Source: Coleophoma eucalyptorum
Lineage: Eukaryota; Ascomycota; Leotiomycetes; Helotiales; Dermateaceae
Direction of reading: 5' to 3'
Assembly (NCBI GenBank): GCA_026120035.1
Contig: JALRME010000071.1
Location: forward strand, 1 to 64,000
DNA: 64,000 nucleotides
Shown one piece after another: positions 40,270 through 51,481 of this stretch. Under the pieces are notes generated by a model. It was not told the DNA's origin. It searched no databases and saw only the letters and a list, made by a program, of their open reading frames with translations. A program made the position numbers and the translations under genes. The first letter of the stretch is position 1; each line of letters begins with the position of its first letter.

Positions 40270-41210
40270 CACATGAACCAACTACCTAAAAACCCTTTGA
40301 TTACCTCGATTAATGTTACTTGAATATACTAGAACCAGTGAGGGAATTTCTTCCCATAGCGAACGCCCAAGAACCTCAATTGCTAATTCTATGCTATAGT
40401 TGCCTAGTGCATTATTGGCGATGGAACCTAAGTGCAAGAATGACAACGCACAAGCCGCCAAAGCCACCGAGGCCGCTATACCAGACACAAAGAAGCGCAC
40501 TGGAGGATATGTCATAGGCGTCGCTCCATTCTGAACATGTTTGGGATGCCAGTAGCAATTCCGATTCCAACGATATTTGAGAAGATGGAACTGACACAAG
40601 TACCGGCCCACGTGGTCACAAAGGTGATCCATTTGGGGTGGGCCTTAGGCTAGTAGATATAGAAGTCGGCGCTGATAGCAGAAAAGCCATTGACGCGGGC
40701 AAAGACTAAGTCGAAGAACGAGCGGCGATTACCCCTTCATGTTTCCGGCATCACCGATGGAAATTGCAGAGGTGTCGAAGTTCTTGCCAGCGGAGCTGAT
40801 GAGCACGAAGATAGCCACCGTCTGTGGTATATATCCGAACCCGTTTTTCTCGTGGCTCATTACACGCATGATGCTACGGGCTTCAAGGCCCCAGATGTCG
40901 CCGACCTACCACGCCAATAGCCGAGCTTTCCCCTATAACGACACCCAATGCTTTCGTGATTTAGTATACTCTCTTTTCCATCGCGGAAAGTGGAATCGTC
41001 GGTGATAGCATGGACTTCGAGAAGATTCACAGCCACTTCCTTCTCAATATCATGATTTGCAGCACCATCCATGACTAGAGGTATAGGGTCAAAAATAACA
41101 AAGACAGAAGAGGCTTTGCACGGAAATAATGGGCGGCACTCTACACCCCGTATCTTTATGTCTTTCAAATGCCCTATGCGGTCAGGACGTTTCGATATTG
41201 CCAAGATCCT
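40270..41210 (-). pseudogene. NCS1 permease relic
   Basis: On the minus strand, N-terminal permease text is seen (NHDIEKEVAVNLLE then, in another frame, LEARSIMRVMSHEKNGFGY-like). The middle spans are missing. The later part reads AISADFYIY, a stop, PKAHPKWITFVTTWAGTCVS and NIVGIGIATGIP, then YDISSSALLCVWYSGLGGF and SIANNALGNYSIE. This follows the order of Fcy2-type permeases (ADYYVYxP-xxxPxW, then the small-residue spans). Multiple stops and frameshifts and a large internal deletion make it non-functional. It is a diverged relative of the intact gene at 30762, not a recent copy. Confidence 0.65.
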
Positions 41211-42377
41211 TTAAAAAAGAATGATTTCTACTGCATTAATCTTGAAGTACATGCATGCGCGGCGACGAAGCCTTGCTTCTCAGTAGGGCGATCAATAGGT
41301 GAATAAAGGCTCCTTACCTGCTACCTCTTATCAGTCCAACAATTCCTTGACGAGCAATAATCCTTCAGCGAATCAAGAACTTGACCTTCTAGGTGTCCCA
41401 TGCGTCTACTTAAAGTCTAAAATTGGAATTGCCCGCAAATTCTCAGAGTAAGTAACACATTTGACTGTGTACTAGAAGTGCTGCCACATAAGCTACTTAG
41501 CTTTCAATATATATGCCTATATGCTTTTATAATCTCGAACATCAATATAAGCTGAAATAAGGTTCTTTCGGTAAATTATCTAATGAACTTTGGACATAAA
41601 CCAAAGAAATCCGACTGCTATGATAACAAGAACAACGTTCTATTCTAATGCCAAAATGAAGGATGTCTACACAAATTCGAGATAGAAAAGACATCACTCG
41701 CCATTTTATTTCATTACGAAAGTTTTAGATCTTTCTTATATATATCTAAATCTGACTTTTGTTATTTATAAGACATTATACCACCAAAGACCGAAATTTC
41801 TACATATACGGGAGATTTATTTTCGCTATCTAGTTATAATTCTACTTGGCTGGTTGATATAACTTATAATAAATATGTAATTATGTACCGATCTATGGAG
41901 TAAAACTGGGCGTCAATTGTATATCTTGCTAGTCATTCACAACTTACAGTATCTATGGTGGAGACGAAGGCTTTATTATGATTTTCGTATAGATATTTTA
42001 ACGGAAGGTGCTTGCCGAGCTTCAGATCATGTGCTATGCTGTTAAACGACGTGAGCTAGAAAATATTATTAATAATCATCACTCACTCTGCTTACATGAC
42101 TCATTCTACTTAGAGAATAAAAAAGAATTTTGCGTATTCTCTCTTTATACCAAGTTGAGTCGTCGTGTTATCCTTCGAGGCACTTCAATTCCCAACATGT
42201 CGATTACGTGCGATTAATGTGCCAACTCGACACTACGGTCATGACATATATAATTGGGTGACAAACAAGCCTGAACCAATGCCGTACTTTGATTCTGCCC
42301 ATAACTCTGATGTATGCCCATCCCCATTGGAGCACAGGCTTAGCTTGAAGGACTTACAAGCTCGATGAAATATTGTA
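41211..42377. other. Intergenic spacer
   Basis: About 1.17 kb of very AT-rich sequence with no recognisable gene or repeat. Confidence 0.55.
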
Positions 42378-43160
42378 TTACTTAAACGCTTCCTCAACCG
42401 CTGCTGCCAATTCTCCCAGGGACTCAAAAGTTGCTCCGAGCATTATTTTGCCAGCTGCAAGCAGTTCTTCGTAGTTTCCTCCCATAGCGGTGACTCCGCG
42501 ATTCCTTGCGATCCAAATCCCAGGCTGCAAATTCAATGCCTTCGTACTCACATGATCAATATCGAGACTCTGGCAAACAATGAGCGCATCCTCCGCCTCG
42601 ATCCCAAAATCGTTCTTGATATGCTCAAGACAATATTTATAATTATTCGGATCTGGCTTGTAAGACCCAATGTCCTGCGCCGTATAAATACCGTCAAACT
42701 CCACCCCTTTCAATGGGCCAGCAAGCGTCCTCCCAAAACTGTCATTATCCACGTTACTAAGTGCACAGATCTTGTAGCGCTTGCCAAGACTCTGCATAGC
42801 GGTCACGGTATCGGGAAACGCAGCCCAAGCTCCAATGCTATACCCGAACGCTACGGCCTCTTCCTGCTTGAAATCCACACCGAATTGCGAAGCAAGGCGC
42901 CCGTATACAGTTTCTAAAATCTTAGGATAGGGCATAGTTGGGAACTCATGCTCGACGGCCTTTTCATTAGAGGCATAGGCACGGAGAAGAGCTTGTCGGT
43001 TTGCGAGGGTATTAGTCCGCCGGGGATCATTCCCTGGGAGTGATTGGATGAGTGCTGAGAGGGCGGTGAGCATTGAAGGCTCCCAGTCTATTAGTGTTGC
43101 GTATATGTCGAAGTATAGGGCTTTGATTTTCGTGAAGTCGGTGGTTATTGGTATTGCCAT
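42378..43160 (-). CDS. HAD-superfamily hydrolase, 2-haloacid dehalogenase-like
   Basis: This is a single-exon gene for 260 residues. Motif I is YFDIYATLIDW, where the first Asp is the predicted nucleophile (DxxxT). Motif II is ALSNVDNDSF and motif III is the Lys of SYKPDPNNY. The acidic motif IV region reads ALIVCQSLDIDHVSTKAL. The spacing and the cap region match fungal proteins annotated as haloacid dehalogenase type II, many of which are actually phosphatases of unknown substrate. The frame opens at an ATG at 43271, adding 37 residues that look unlike protein-coding family sequence. The ATG at 43160 (MAIPITTDFTKIKALYFD) is chosen because it starts just before motif I. It is cytosolic by prediction and stands alone. 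Confidence 0.9.
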   Translation of the reverse strand: MAIPITTDFTKIKALYFDIYATLIDWEPSMLTALSALIQSLPGNDPRRTNTLANRQALLRAYASNEKAVEHEFPTMPYPKILETVYGRLASQFGVDFKQEEAVAFGYSIGAWAAFPDTVTAMQSLGKRYKICALSNVDNDSFGRTLAGPLKGVEFDGIYTAQDIGSYKPDPNNYKYCLEHIKNDFGIEAEDALIVCQSLDIDHVSTKALNLQPGIWIARNRGVTAMGGNYEELLAAGKIMLGATFESLGELAAAVEEAFK

Positions 43161-44494
43161 TTTGAGGTTGAGATGGAAGCAAAACGGGGTGAAGCAAACA
43201 AGGTTAATTCTGAGGGAGATGAGAAGATTGTTATTGATGAGGGGTGTAAGCAGACGGTAGCGGGCAAGCATGGAATTCGGTCCTCTTATATGCGGTCCAG
43301 TAGGATCGAAGTCTCATTCCCTGTTCCGCTTCGTTGCAGCACAGTCAGCTATTTTACGTACGTCAACGCATGAAATATAAAATAGCCAATCTGTGAGGAA
43401 CAGGTTCACTATCTATGGACAATGCCTCATACTCTTTAAAGCTTTTCTTTGAGTTATAAAGCTGATTATTAAAAGAACTAATGTTTACTGCATAATTATT
43501 AAGTATAGGTAGACGGAAATTGGTTTCACACACGGTAAGACTACCCAGTTGTAGTAGTTGAAACTTGTATTAAGTGTAGTGGTGTAGTATAGATGACGTT
43601 TGAACGGAGTCGGATACCACATTCGGCTATATAACATGACTAGGACTTATTATGTCTTAGAGTATAACACATACTAAACATTCCACTCATCTAGGAGAGT
43701 TTCGGAATATCTGGAATGCACAGGATCCTATAACTACAATACCACTTTCTAACAATAACAATAATGATAAAAAGACAAAATAAAGCTTGACTGACATATA
43801 ATCTGAAAGTATGTATAAAGAAAATTTTCATGCGCTACCTATCAGCTTTAATTATATTTAAATCTAGTTCGAGTGTTGAATGTATAAATCCCTCGAATGT
43901 CATCCGACTTAATACTCGACATGTCAGGTCGAAAAAAATCAGAATTGTCTAGATCCAGACAGAAAAGTAGCTTTTCCTCCAACAACCTCTTGTATTTAAG
44001 TGGAAGAGCTACAGCAAAAGCTTTCTCTTAATGTATTGTCTTAAGCCTGATCTACATTGGTGGAGTGTTAGTCATTTCGAATTATCCTTGGCTCGACCTC
44101 TTGCTGCCACTCGACCTCCTGTTTCAATGAATGCTTTATTACTAGATTCACACAGCCGCCGGACTAGAGAAGATCACACTAAGATCACAGATGGTGAATC
44201 TAAACCGCCACAAAGGAACGGAAAAAGCGAATTTGTCGTCGTTTTCCCTACAAGGAGCAGAACTGAGGCTTTCTTTTCGCTGTCTGTCCATCATATTCTG
44301 TTCATAATGGCATCTGCGCGGTTCAGTGTGAGGCTCTAATTACAAAGCCTGCATTTTCTCACCTACAGTATTATACATAGTCTCGAAGGTTCTGATTTGT
44401 TCTGTTTTATTACTTTAGGAACTTGCGACGAGGGTGTCTCCTCGTAGACACCAAATTTATATTGACTCCCAACATCGCCCGGCAAGAGATGTCT
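43161..44494. other. Intergenic spacer
   Basis: About 1.3 kb between a dehalogenase gene and a monooxygenase fragment. A 102-residue plus-strand frame with an ATG at 44031 lacks any family signature and is not called. Confidence 0.5.
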
Positions 44495-44752
44495 CTATCC
44501 CTTGCCATACATGTGTTCATTCGTGGTCAAGCCCTCCTCAATCTCTTGTGGGTAAACCGCTCTACTTCGTAGCTCAGGGATGAGCAAATCCACCACATCC
44601 GCAAAGCTGCCTAGTGTCACCACATGCGAGATATTCAACTCATCTAGACCGGCTACTTCAATCAATCTCTCCATTTCATCTGCCACGGTGCTGGGCGAGC
44701 CGACCGTCAAAGGATTAGGCTGCCCGCCGACAGGTTCTGGCCTAGCTTGCAA
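44495..44752 (-). pseudogene. Flavin monooxygenase C-terminal fragment (NtaA/DszA-like)
   Basis: The minus-strand frame reads VGSPSTVADEMERLIEVAGL, DELNISHVVTLGSFADVVD, LLIPELRSRAVYP and MYGKG before the stop. This is the C-terminus of FMN-dependent luciferase-like monooxygenases of the NtaA/SnaA/DszA group (VGsPexVADxlxxwxxeaxxDGFNL, TPGTFxDFVDLVVPELQRRG, FGxG). Upstream sequence shows no trace of the preceding 350 residues, so this is a truncated relic of about 85 codons. Confidence 0.75.
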
Positions 44753-45181
44753 GGAGTCAATTCATTCTCTTTCGAACGTGCTTTCGAGGAGATGTTTCCC
44801 CATACCTCTCCGTATGTTTGTGCTTGTGTTATTGCCCCGCTGTCTGATCTTACGATATCGTTGATGCTTTCTTAGCAGTGAGATCTAGTCTCAAGCTGTA
44901 TTACATTCTTTACCAGTTGTACAAGAGGCTGCACCGTATCTGATCGCCAGTCCTCATAGAAATATCGACTAGATCTTTCACCGGAAGAAAGTACCGAGAT
45001 CTTTGCGCTATTTAGTCCATAAATTGCCTGAGGATAAAGTAGTGCAGGATAAGTAGGACGCAGAAAAATCTCGTTCGTCATATTCGAAGAAACGCATTTC
45101 TCCGCGTGATTAAACAGCAACCATAGTTTAAAACATATGTATGTATGTAGCATTCTTTAATTAATTAAATTACAGTATAGT
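44753..45181. other. Intergenic spacer
   Basis: About 430 bases between the monooxygenase fragment and the fasciclin gene. A 93-residue minus-strand frame (44872-45153) has no recognised domain. Confidence 0.5.
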
Positions 45182-46691
45182 TCAGAACTCGTCTTGGGGA
45201 ATCCGACTTGGTGAACGAACAGGAATCGATGGCCTAGGCGCTATGGCGCTATATGGGGGTGAATTTTTATACAAGTCCTCCACCTGTGAACCATCATTGT
45301 CATGTATGCCAGATTGTGGGTTTTCCTGCCGTTGGATTGTGCCCCTATTGACGTAGTACTTGCCCGGAGAAGCTGACATCCCTTGGCCGTCATACGGGAC
45401 TGAATCATCTTTTCTTTGCTTCCTTCGTATTATGTACCATATTAGAGCCGCAATAACAATCAGCCCACCGGCTGCGGCACCAACTGCTATCCCAATTTTC
45501 GCTTTAGAGGAGAGTGATTTCGAACTTGATGCCACTGATGGAGTTACTGCAGCTGTTGGTGTTGTGATTGTAATTGTGCTTGAACTTGCGGTCGGAGTAG
45601 GAGTGGACTGTGTAGCTGCTGAAGTCGTGGGCGTTGGAGGTGGAGAAGTATCTGAACTATTCAGAAGACTGTACAGAGCCAATTAGCATGACTTTCATCG
45701 TCCATCAACCCAAGTTAATAACTGACCTATCAATCACATGCACCACACCATTTGCAACAATGTAATCAGAGGTAGTAACCAGTGCAGCATTCACATACGT
45801 ATGACCATCCTGGATCGTAATGGTGACATTGGTACCTTGTGCTGTCATTAAAGTCATTCCATCCTTGAGAAGCGAGCTATAACCAACGAACCCGGGGACG
45901 ACATGATATTGGAAAAGAGCTTCTAGCTCTGCAGGAGTCGCGTCTAGGGAGAGGTCCGTCACATTTGCGAGTGCAGATGCTGAATTTGGGATGAAGTACG
46001 TGACATTTGGCACGTCCAGAATGGCGTTCACATAGCCTGCATTTGCTGTACTGAGATATTGGCCGACATTTAGGATTGCAACGAAGTAATCTAAATGGGC
46101 GTCTGTTATCTCTAGTACTGCTGCAACTGGTATAGAAAGGACCGCCTCGGTTATATGGACTATACCCCCTACGCAAACAATATCCTAATTGCTATTAATA
46201 ATGCGGCACAGCTAGTAAAAACTGGTCCTAAGACTTACAGTTATCGATAAGGTGCTGACACTCTTATTTCCCGTCAAAACTTGTGGTGTTCCTGCACTAT
46301 CCTCGAGAAGCTCTACCACCTGCCCACTAGTAACGTTGGCATAGCTTGCATTGAACAAATTACTGGGGACAAATTGTGAATTATTCGCGATAGACAGTGC
46401 GGGGAAGCCTCCTTGAAGAAGAGAATACTGTAACGTTGCTTGAAGTAAATCATCGGTCAGTCCAATGGGATTTGTGTTGAGGAGATTTTGAATAGCTGTG
46501 TCACTTGGCGCCAGAAATGTAAAATCACTGGCATTGGCTAGTAAGGTCGTCGCTGTCGAAGAAGCGTTTACATAGCTCTGTAGAGTGCTGAGCTGTGGGT
46601 AGGCCTGGAGTACATCAAGAAGAGATCTAGCCGAACCGAGCGACAAAAGGGGTACTAGCCAGGAGAGCTTCAGTATTTGTAAAAACTTCAT
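45182..46691 (-). CDS. Membrane-anchored fasciclin (FAS1) protein
   Basis: Three exons are inferred (46239-46691, 45727-46184, 45182-45668) with introns of 54 and 58 bases. They give 465 residues. The order is: signal peptide (residues 1-21, LKLSWLVPLLSLGSA); FAS1 domain 1 (about 23-160, with DFTFLAPSDTAIQNLL and GGIVHITEAVLSIP); FAS1 domain 2 (about 170-300, with VTYFIPNSASAL, FQYHVVPG and ANGVVHVID); a Ser/Thr/Pro stalk; one membrane span (IGIAVGAAAGGLIVIAALIW); and a basic cytoplasmic tail (IIRRKQRK) with about 80 residues. Fungal FAS1 proteins act at the cell surface in adhesion. Intron 1's acceptor was set to the TTAG at 46185-46186, because the next AG gives a frameshift; this restores DIVCVGGIVHI. 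Asn-glycosylation sites are numerous. Confidence 0.9.
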
Positions 46692-49600
46692 TATTTTGTC
46701 ATTTATTTTGGAAGTAAGGGGTGAAAAAACAACGACGAGAAATTGCTAGCTGATATTCATTGCGTGGAGTGGCGATCACTCGTTTCCTGCATGCTGCAAC
46801 GTGTGTTATACCCGTGCCAGAGATATGCCAAATTGAGAGGTTGCATATTCGGGACCAGTAGGAGGTGGTCTTACTACCGTGAAGACCCCGGGGGTGAATA
46901 TAACCGGCCTAGCAATCTGTGGGGTGGTCTGCAATGTCCTAAAAGAGCTACTTCTCCGATGCGATTTGTGGGTAAGTGGTCGACTGTACTTGGAAGTAGC
47001 ATTTCTTCTGGATGGAAAATGCCATTTTATTGGTTATGGGGATAAATTCGCTGATTGAGGCCGAGGTTGGCCAAGGTAGGATGTTGCCCAACAGCAAGAT
47101 CTTCTCCAAGAAGTCAAAATCCGACGACTGATAAAGCGCACATGCGAATCATTCTATGGCGACGATCCCGAAGACCCCGCCTGAAATCCTCACTCCTCGG
47201 CCGCTGCTGCAATTCGAAACCCGAGCACGCTCGTTGAAATTCTCATGCCGGTTTTCTTGACCTTCGTGCGACACTGAAACATACAAACTACCGCCAATTT
47301 TTGGATTTAGGTCGGATGCAAGACTTCAAAGCCGGTCAGTTCTAGACTGGTCCTGATCTCGATGGGTGCATATATATGTGTGTGGAACTACCATCCCATC
47401 CTATCAGCTGTGGGTAGTACCATGCAATTTCCCACGAATCAGTCTATCAATCAATAGAAGCCGGCAGTTCTCTGTAGATAGGTCCCCAGATATGGTCGAG
47501 ATCTCTGTCCCTTGCTCCAATCGCGGTCGACGCAAGACTATTTTAAGCATTAATGGCCCTTCTGCCACTCGGGATTGAATGTTTAAGTGCAATGGTGGTG
47601 TGAACTCGCAAGGCACACCCGAGAATTTGGAGTAGATACGATTACGCAGCAATTCGTCGGCATATCAACACCATCACTTTCAGCTTTCCACGAGGCATTG
47701 ATGAGCCTAGTGAGATACAGCCACACGACAAATCCTGGCGCCAACACCAACGGCGATGCCGTTGCTCACAATCGCGACCAACCAATCAGGTCGTCCAAGT
47801 CGCTTAGGTCCATGGACGATGTTTCGTAGCAACCAGTTCTATTGCCGTCGCATATAGGTATGGCTAATCTAATACGACGTCCTATCGAGCCGCTAAGTGT
47901 GATTTAGCTTAAACGGAAACCGAAGATGACATCTCTAAGTGTGATTAAATCAAGTGTTAGGTAGGTTACAAATTTATTTTAGAAACAAGCTTAGGTAGTT
48001 AACTGCCTTCCTGTTGAACTTTTACTTTTGGATACAAATAGTGAAAATAATATAATAATAAGATATTAAGTCTCGAGGTTCCATCTTGTCTTTTTAGCCT
48101 TTCACATTAAACAGACCGCAGGTAGAGGGTAACATTGTACCAACGGTGATCTACATGCTGCAACTAACATGGCACAGCGGGGTGCAGTCGTTTGCCACGT
48201 ACCGGCATAACCTTTTAGTTCTTCAAGTAAAGTTGCTCCGCGTGGCCCTCGTTTTTTACGGATCGCGTGTTGATCTTAACCCTATTTTTATTGTAGCGAA
48301 CTTTCAATAGAAAACCCTAAAAGAAGCTTATGTCTAGAAGAGTGGTGAGAAAGGTAGCCCGCCATTAAGGACTTTATTACAGTCCTCGAAGACCTCATTA
48401 TAGCATAGTCTAAAATAACCAGTGGTTTTATCACATGCTGGACTTTCCACAGGATCATTACTGGTGGATCTAAGCATCACAACAAGAATAGGCTATAATG
48501 AAGACAGATCATATCACGCCCCGCTCGGAAACCCTCCTATAGCATTTATTATTCACAGTTTTCTTTTATCCATAAGGGTACTCCAGGGCTAAAATTCTCA
48601 TATTTATCCTCTCGGGTTCTTGACTCTGGTTAATGCAGTCAAAATATTGCTATGCATCCAAGGCCAATAGACTGTCTCTATTCATAGTACAACCTTCCGA
48701 AAGAGAGCCAGTAGGACAAAGATCTCTGTATGCGTCTTGTGCTTGCACACAATGTTTTTCATGGCCCCATCATGATCTATAGCAATTGTTAATGAGATGC
48801 ACCCATACAAACTTACCTACGAAAATGCTTATTATGTTCCCTGATACGTCCTTCCAAGTGATATGCAGTTTCCAGTTATAATCGACGACTGTCCAGCGAA
48901 GGGAATGGGATAGAGAGAATGCCTTGTCCCGAAAAAGCCACATCCAAAAGCTCAAGTAGCTTTAAAACCTTATCCACCGCGAAACTCATAATATGCCCCT
49001 TTTTCTCTTGTATCTCGACCTTTCCAGGCAAAACATAGAGCTCCATAGCACGGCCTCGTCTCTAACACCGTTAGAAATCATGGCTCTTAACGAGAGGGCC
49101 CGAAATGGCCTCTTCCAATTTTATCTACTTTTTTCAACTTACCCACCATCGCTGTATATAAATTTCTATTGAGTATCGATAGTCTCAATTTTCAATTAGC
49201 ACATGCAGATTCATAAAGTCAATTAACTGCCACGGGTAGTAATAAAAAAAACGCGAAAACAAGGCTTTCCTTATCATTCACCACATCTAGCAATTCTGCC
49301 AAGTCGGGCGATATATTTTCAATCCTTCCTACCTTACCTTGGTTACGTGAGAGTAACTTGTATCTATTTACCAATATCCTGCATCGGAATACTCCCCCAG
49401 ATATCATTAGTCTTGGGTCAGCTCCCATTCTCAAGGAGGCAAGTCTTCATCCTGACGACGCAGGCGCTCAGGAACGCCATTGACCAGATACAGCCTTTTT
49501 ATCCTCCTAGTTCTCTCATGCGCGTCTATAAATTCAACCCTCATCTCATACCAATCTACAGGAATGCCATCACCGGAACCGCGCTGATAGAAACCCCTAA

Positions 49601-51481
49601 TAAATTTTATACTCGTAATCGCTTTCGTTGCCACTAGTTATGATGATTCTCCATCTGTAATTCCATTTCCCTTCTGATATTACTATACATTACAGAACTA
49701 GCCAGAACTTGGGCTTTTAGGGCCAGGAGTTCTAGCACTTAAGAGAAACTGGGTCCTTATAGTAAAGTGTCCACCAACGAGCACTACATAGGTCAACGTT
49801 GTCTCGCGTCGATGTCGCTGATTGTCAAGCACTCGGAGGAAGTGAATAAGTCGACAGAGATGTCTGCGATGTTGGCGGGGTCGAATGACTCCACTATAAG
49901 CATCGCTTGGTAGTTTTTATCAGACATGTTGGATTGCGATGTTCGTTGAAAGTATTTGATTCCAGGATTGGCCATTCATGCTTCACAAGAACTCGGCAGC
50001 TTAGAGTCAGCCTTGCAACTTTGCCGACCTCAAAGGAGGTCAGCGGTAACGACACAATCGGGCCGTAGTTTTGTCATGTAATGAATGGCAACGTGCCCGT
50101 CTACTGACAGCCAAGACCATGAATGTGCACGATTTGACCTCTTCAAAGATAGATGGCATGGAAACCTGGCAACGTTGAACCACGTCATCTCCTACATACG
50201 TTAAGACTTTCCCAGCTATGCTTTTGAGTAAGTAATTATAGACATCAAAATCGATCAGGCTTGGTGCTAGGGTTAAATAAGAAGGAGGTCCCGCACTAGC
50301 AATGCTTTGCTGTTTATAAACATTATCTCTCGTGTTATAGGAGATTGGTGTGTAGGTGAGCTCGTCAAAGGAAATGCTCGTGATAGACTTCGTAATGTAT
50401 GTTTATCATTCATGACTTCACCCTCTCCTTGTTGAAGAATATTTCTTCCATAGGAATGCACAAGAAGTTGTCCTACACATTTTTAGTGCACAAATCATGC
50501 ATATCTGCAGAAGACATGAGGGCTCTTCCAGTCTGCAACTCCTATTCAATCTTCTACTGCTAACTCAACTTAGAGAAAGGTTTTCTAGTTGAATATTCAA
50601 GTTTATTCGAAACCAACAGCTACATATCATTTCGGGTAGCTGTGCAGGATCTTCAAGGTCACTTGAGGTGTGACCAATGCTGAGGTCGGTTAGAGGAAGA
50701 CGAGGCCCAATATGGAAGTTCTAAGTTTGCGGGTTCCATGATGGAAATTCCTGTCGTCACCAGTAGTTTAAGAGAAAGCAATCCGAGCAAGACGGTAATC
50801 GGGAGCCAATCTTGCAAAATCTTCATGGTGGCCACTTTCGTCGGCGTCATCCTTCTATTTTTCATCAGCTGGAGTATTAGGCTGATTGGTTGATCCTTGC
50901 GAATGCTATTAGTCGGAGCCATGAAAGGACGACTATATTTCGAGAATGATAAGCCATGCTAATAGCCCTGAGTTATTGAGCATATGAAAAAGCCGAATTA
51001 AGACATTCGGTAAGCTGAGCTTTCAATCTCAAACCCACTTCTCCTCATGATGATCTAGATGTCAAGATAGCGATGTGCTTAGTAAGCTACCGCAATTACA
51101 ATTTACCGTCCCGTGAAGTCATCATCAACAACCTCGTCATCCAGTCTAATGGAAGAAGCTAAGCTGCCGAGCAGGTTTAACAAAGACTACTATTCTTGAA
51201 TCTACACATGTCGAATTTATATTTCCAAATCGGGACCTGGGAACTTGCTGCGTTTGGCCTGAACCAAACCGAGCAGACTGAGCTGGTTCCATAAAGCGTC
51301 TCGTCATCTGCAGCAGCAGTTCGTCTTAGCTACCAGAATTTGGGTGGCTTAGCAACGGTGCCTACTACGATCAACTCCCCGCCACATCTCCAAACCATCA
51401 CGGATGACATCTTTTCTTCCGACACCTTTTCATTATCACTCTCGCGCGCCGATTCCCTATAACACCGCCTAAGCTTCCAAG
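46692..51481. other. Long gene-poor region
   Basis: About 4.8 kb without a gene I can support. Short frames occur at 46743-47045, 47366-47829, 49219-49634, 49793-49975 and 50659-50922. The last (minus strand, 87 residues, ATG at 50922) contains one hydrophobic segment (LPITVLLGLLSLKLLVT) and might be a small membrane protein, but nothing else supports it. No repeat copy, tRNA or clear relic was recognised. Confidence 0.45.

Noticed and set aside
43161..43271. 37-residue N-terminal extension of the HAD gene
   Set aside because: It opens with ATG, but the HAD fold normally starts just before motif I, and the extension is unlike family members.
44031..44339. 102-residue plus-strand frame with ATG
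   Set aside because: No hydrophobic, catalytic or repeat pattern; isolated in a relic-rich spacer.
46743..47829. Series of short frames upstream of the fasciclin gene
   Set aside because: Looked for a spliced gene or relic on both strands; the pieces do not join into any recognisable protein.
49219..49634. Two adjacent minus-strand frames (67 and 71 residues)
   Set aside because: They could be read as one frameshifted gene, but no family resemblance was found.
50659..50922. 87-residue minus-strand frame with one hydrophobic segment
   Set aside because: It has an ATG and a possible membrane span, but no family match or context, so it is mentioned only in the spacer note.
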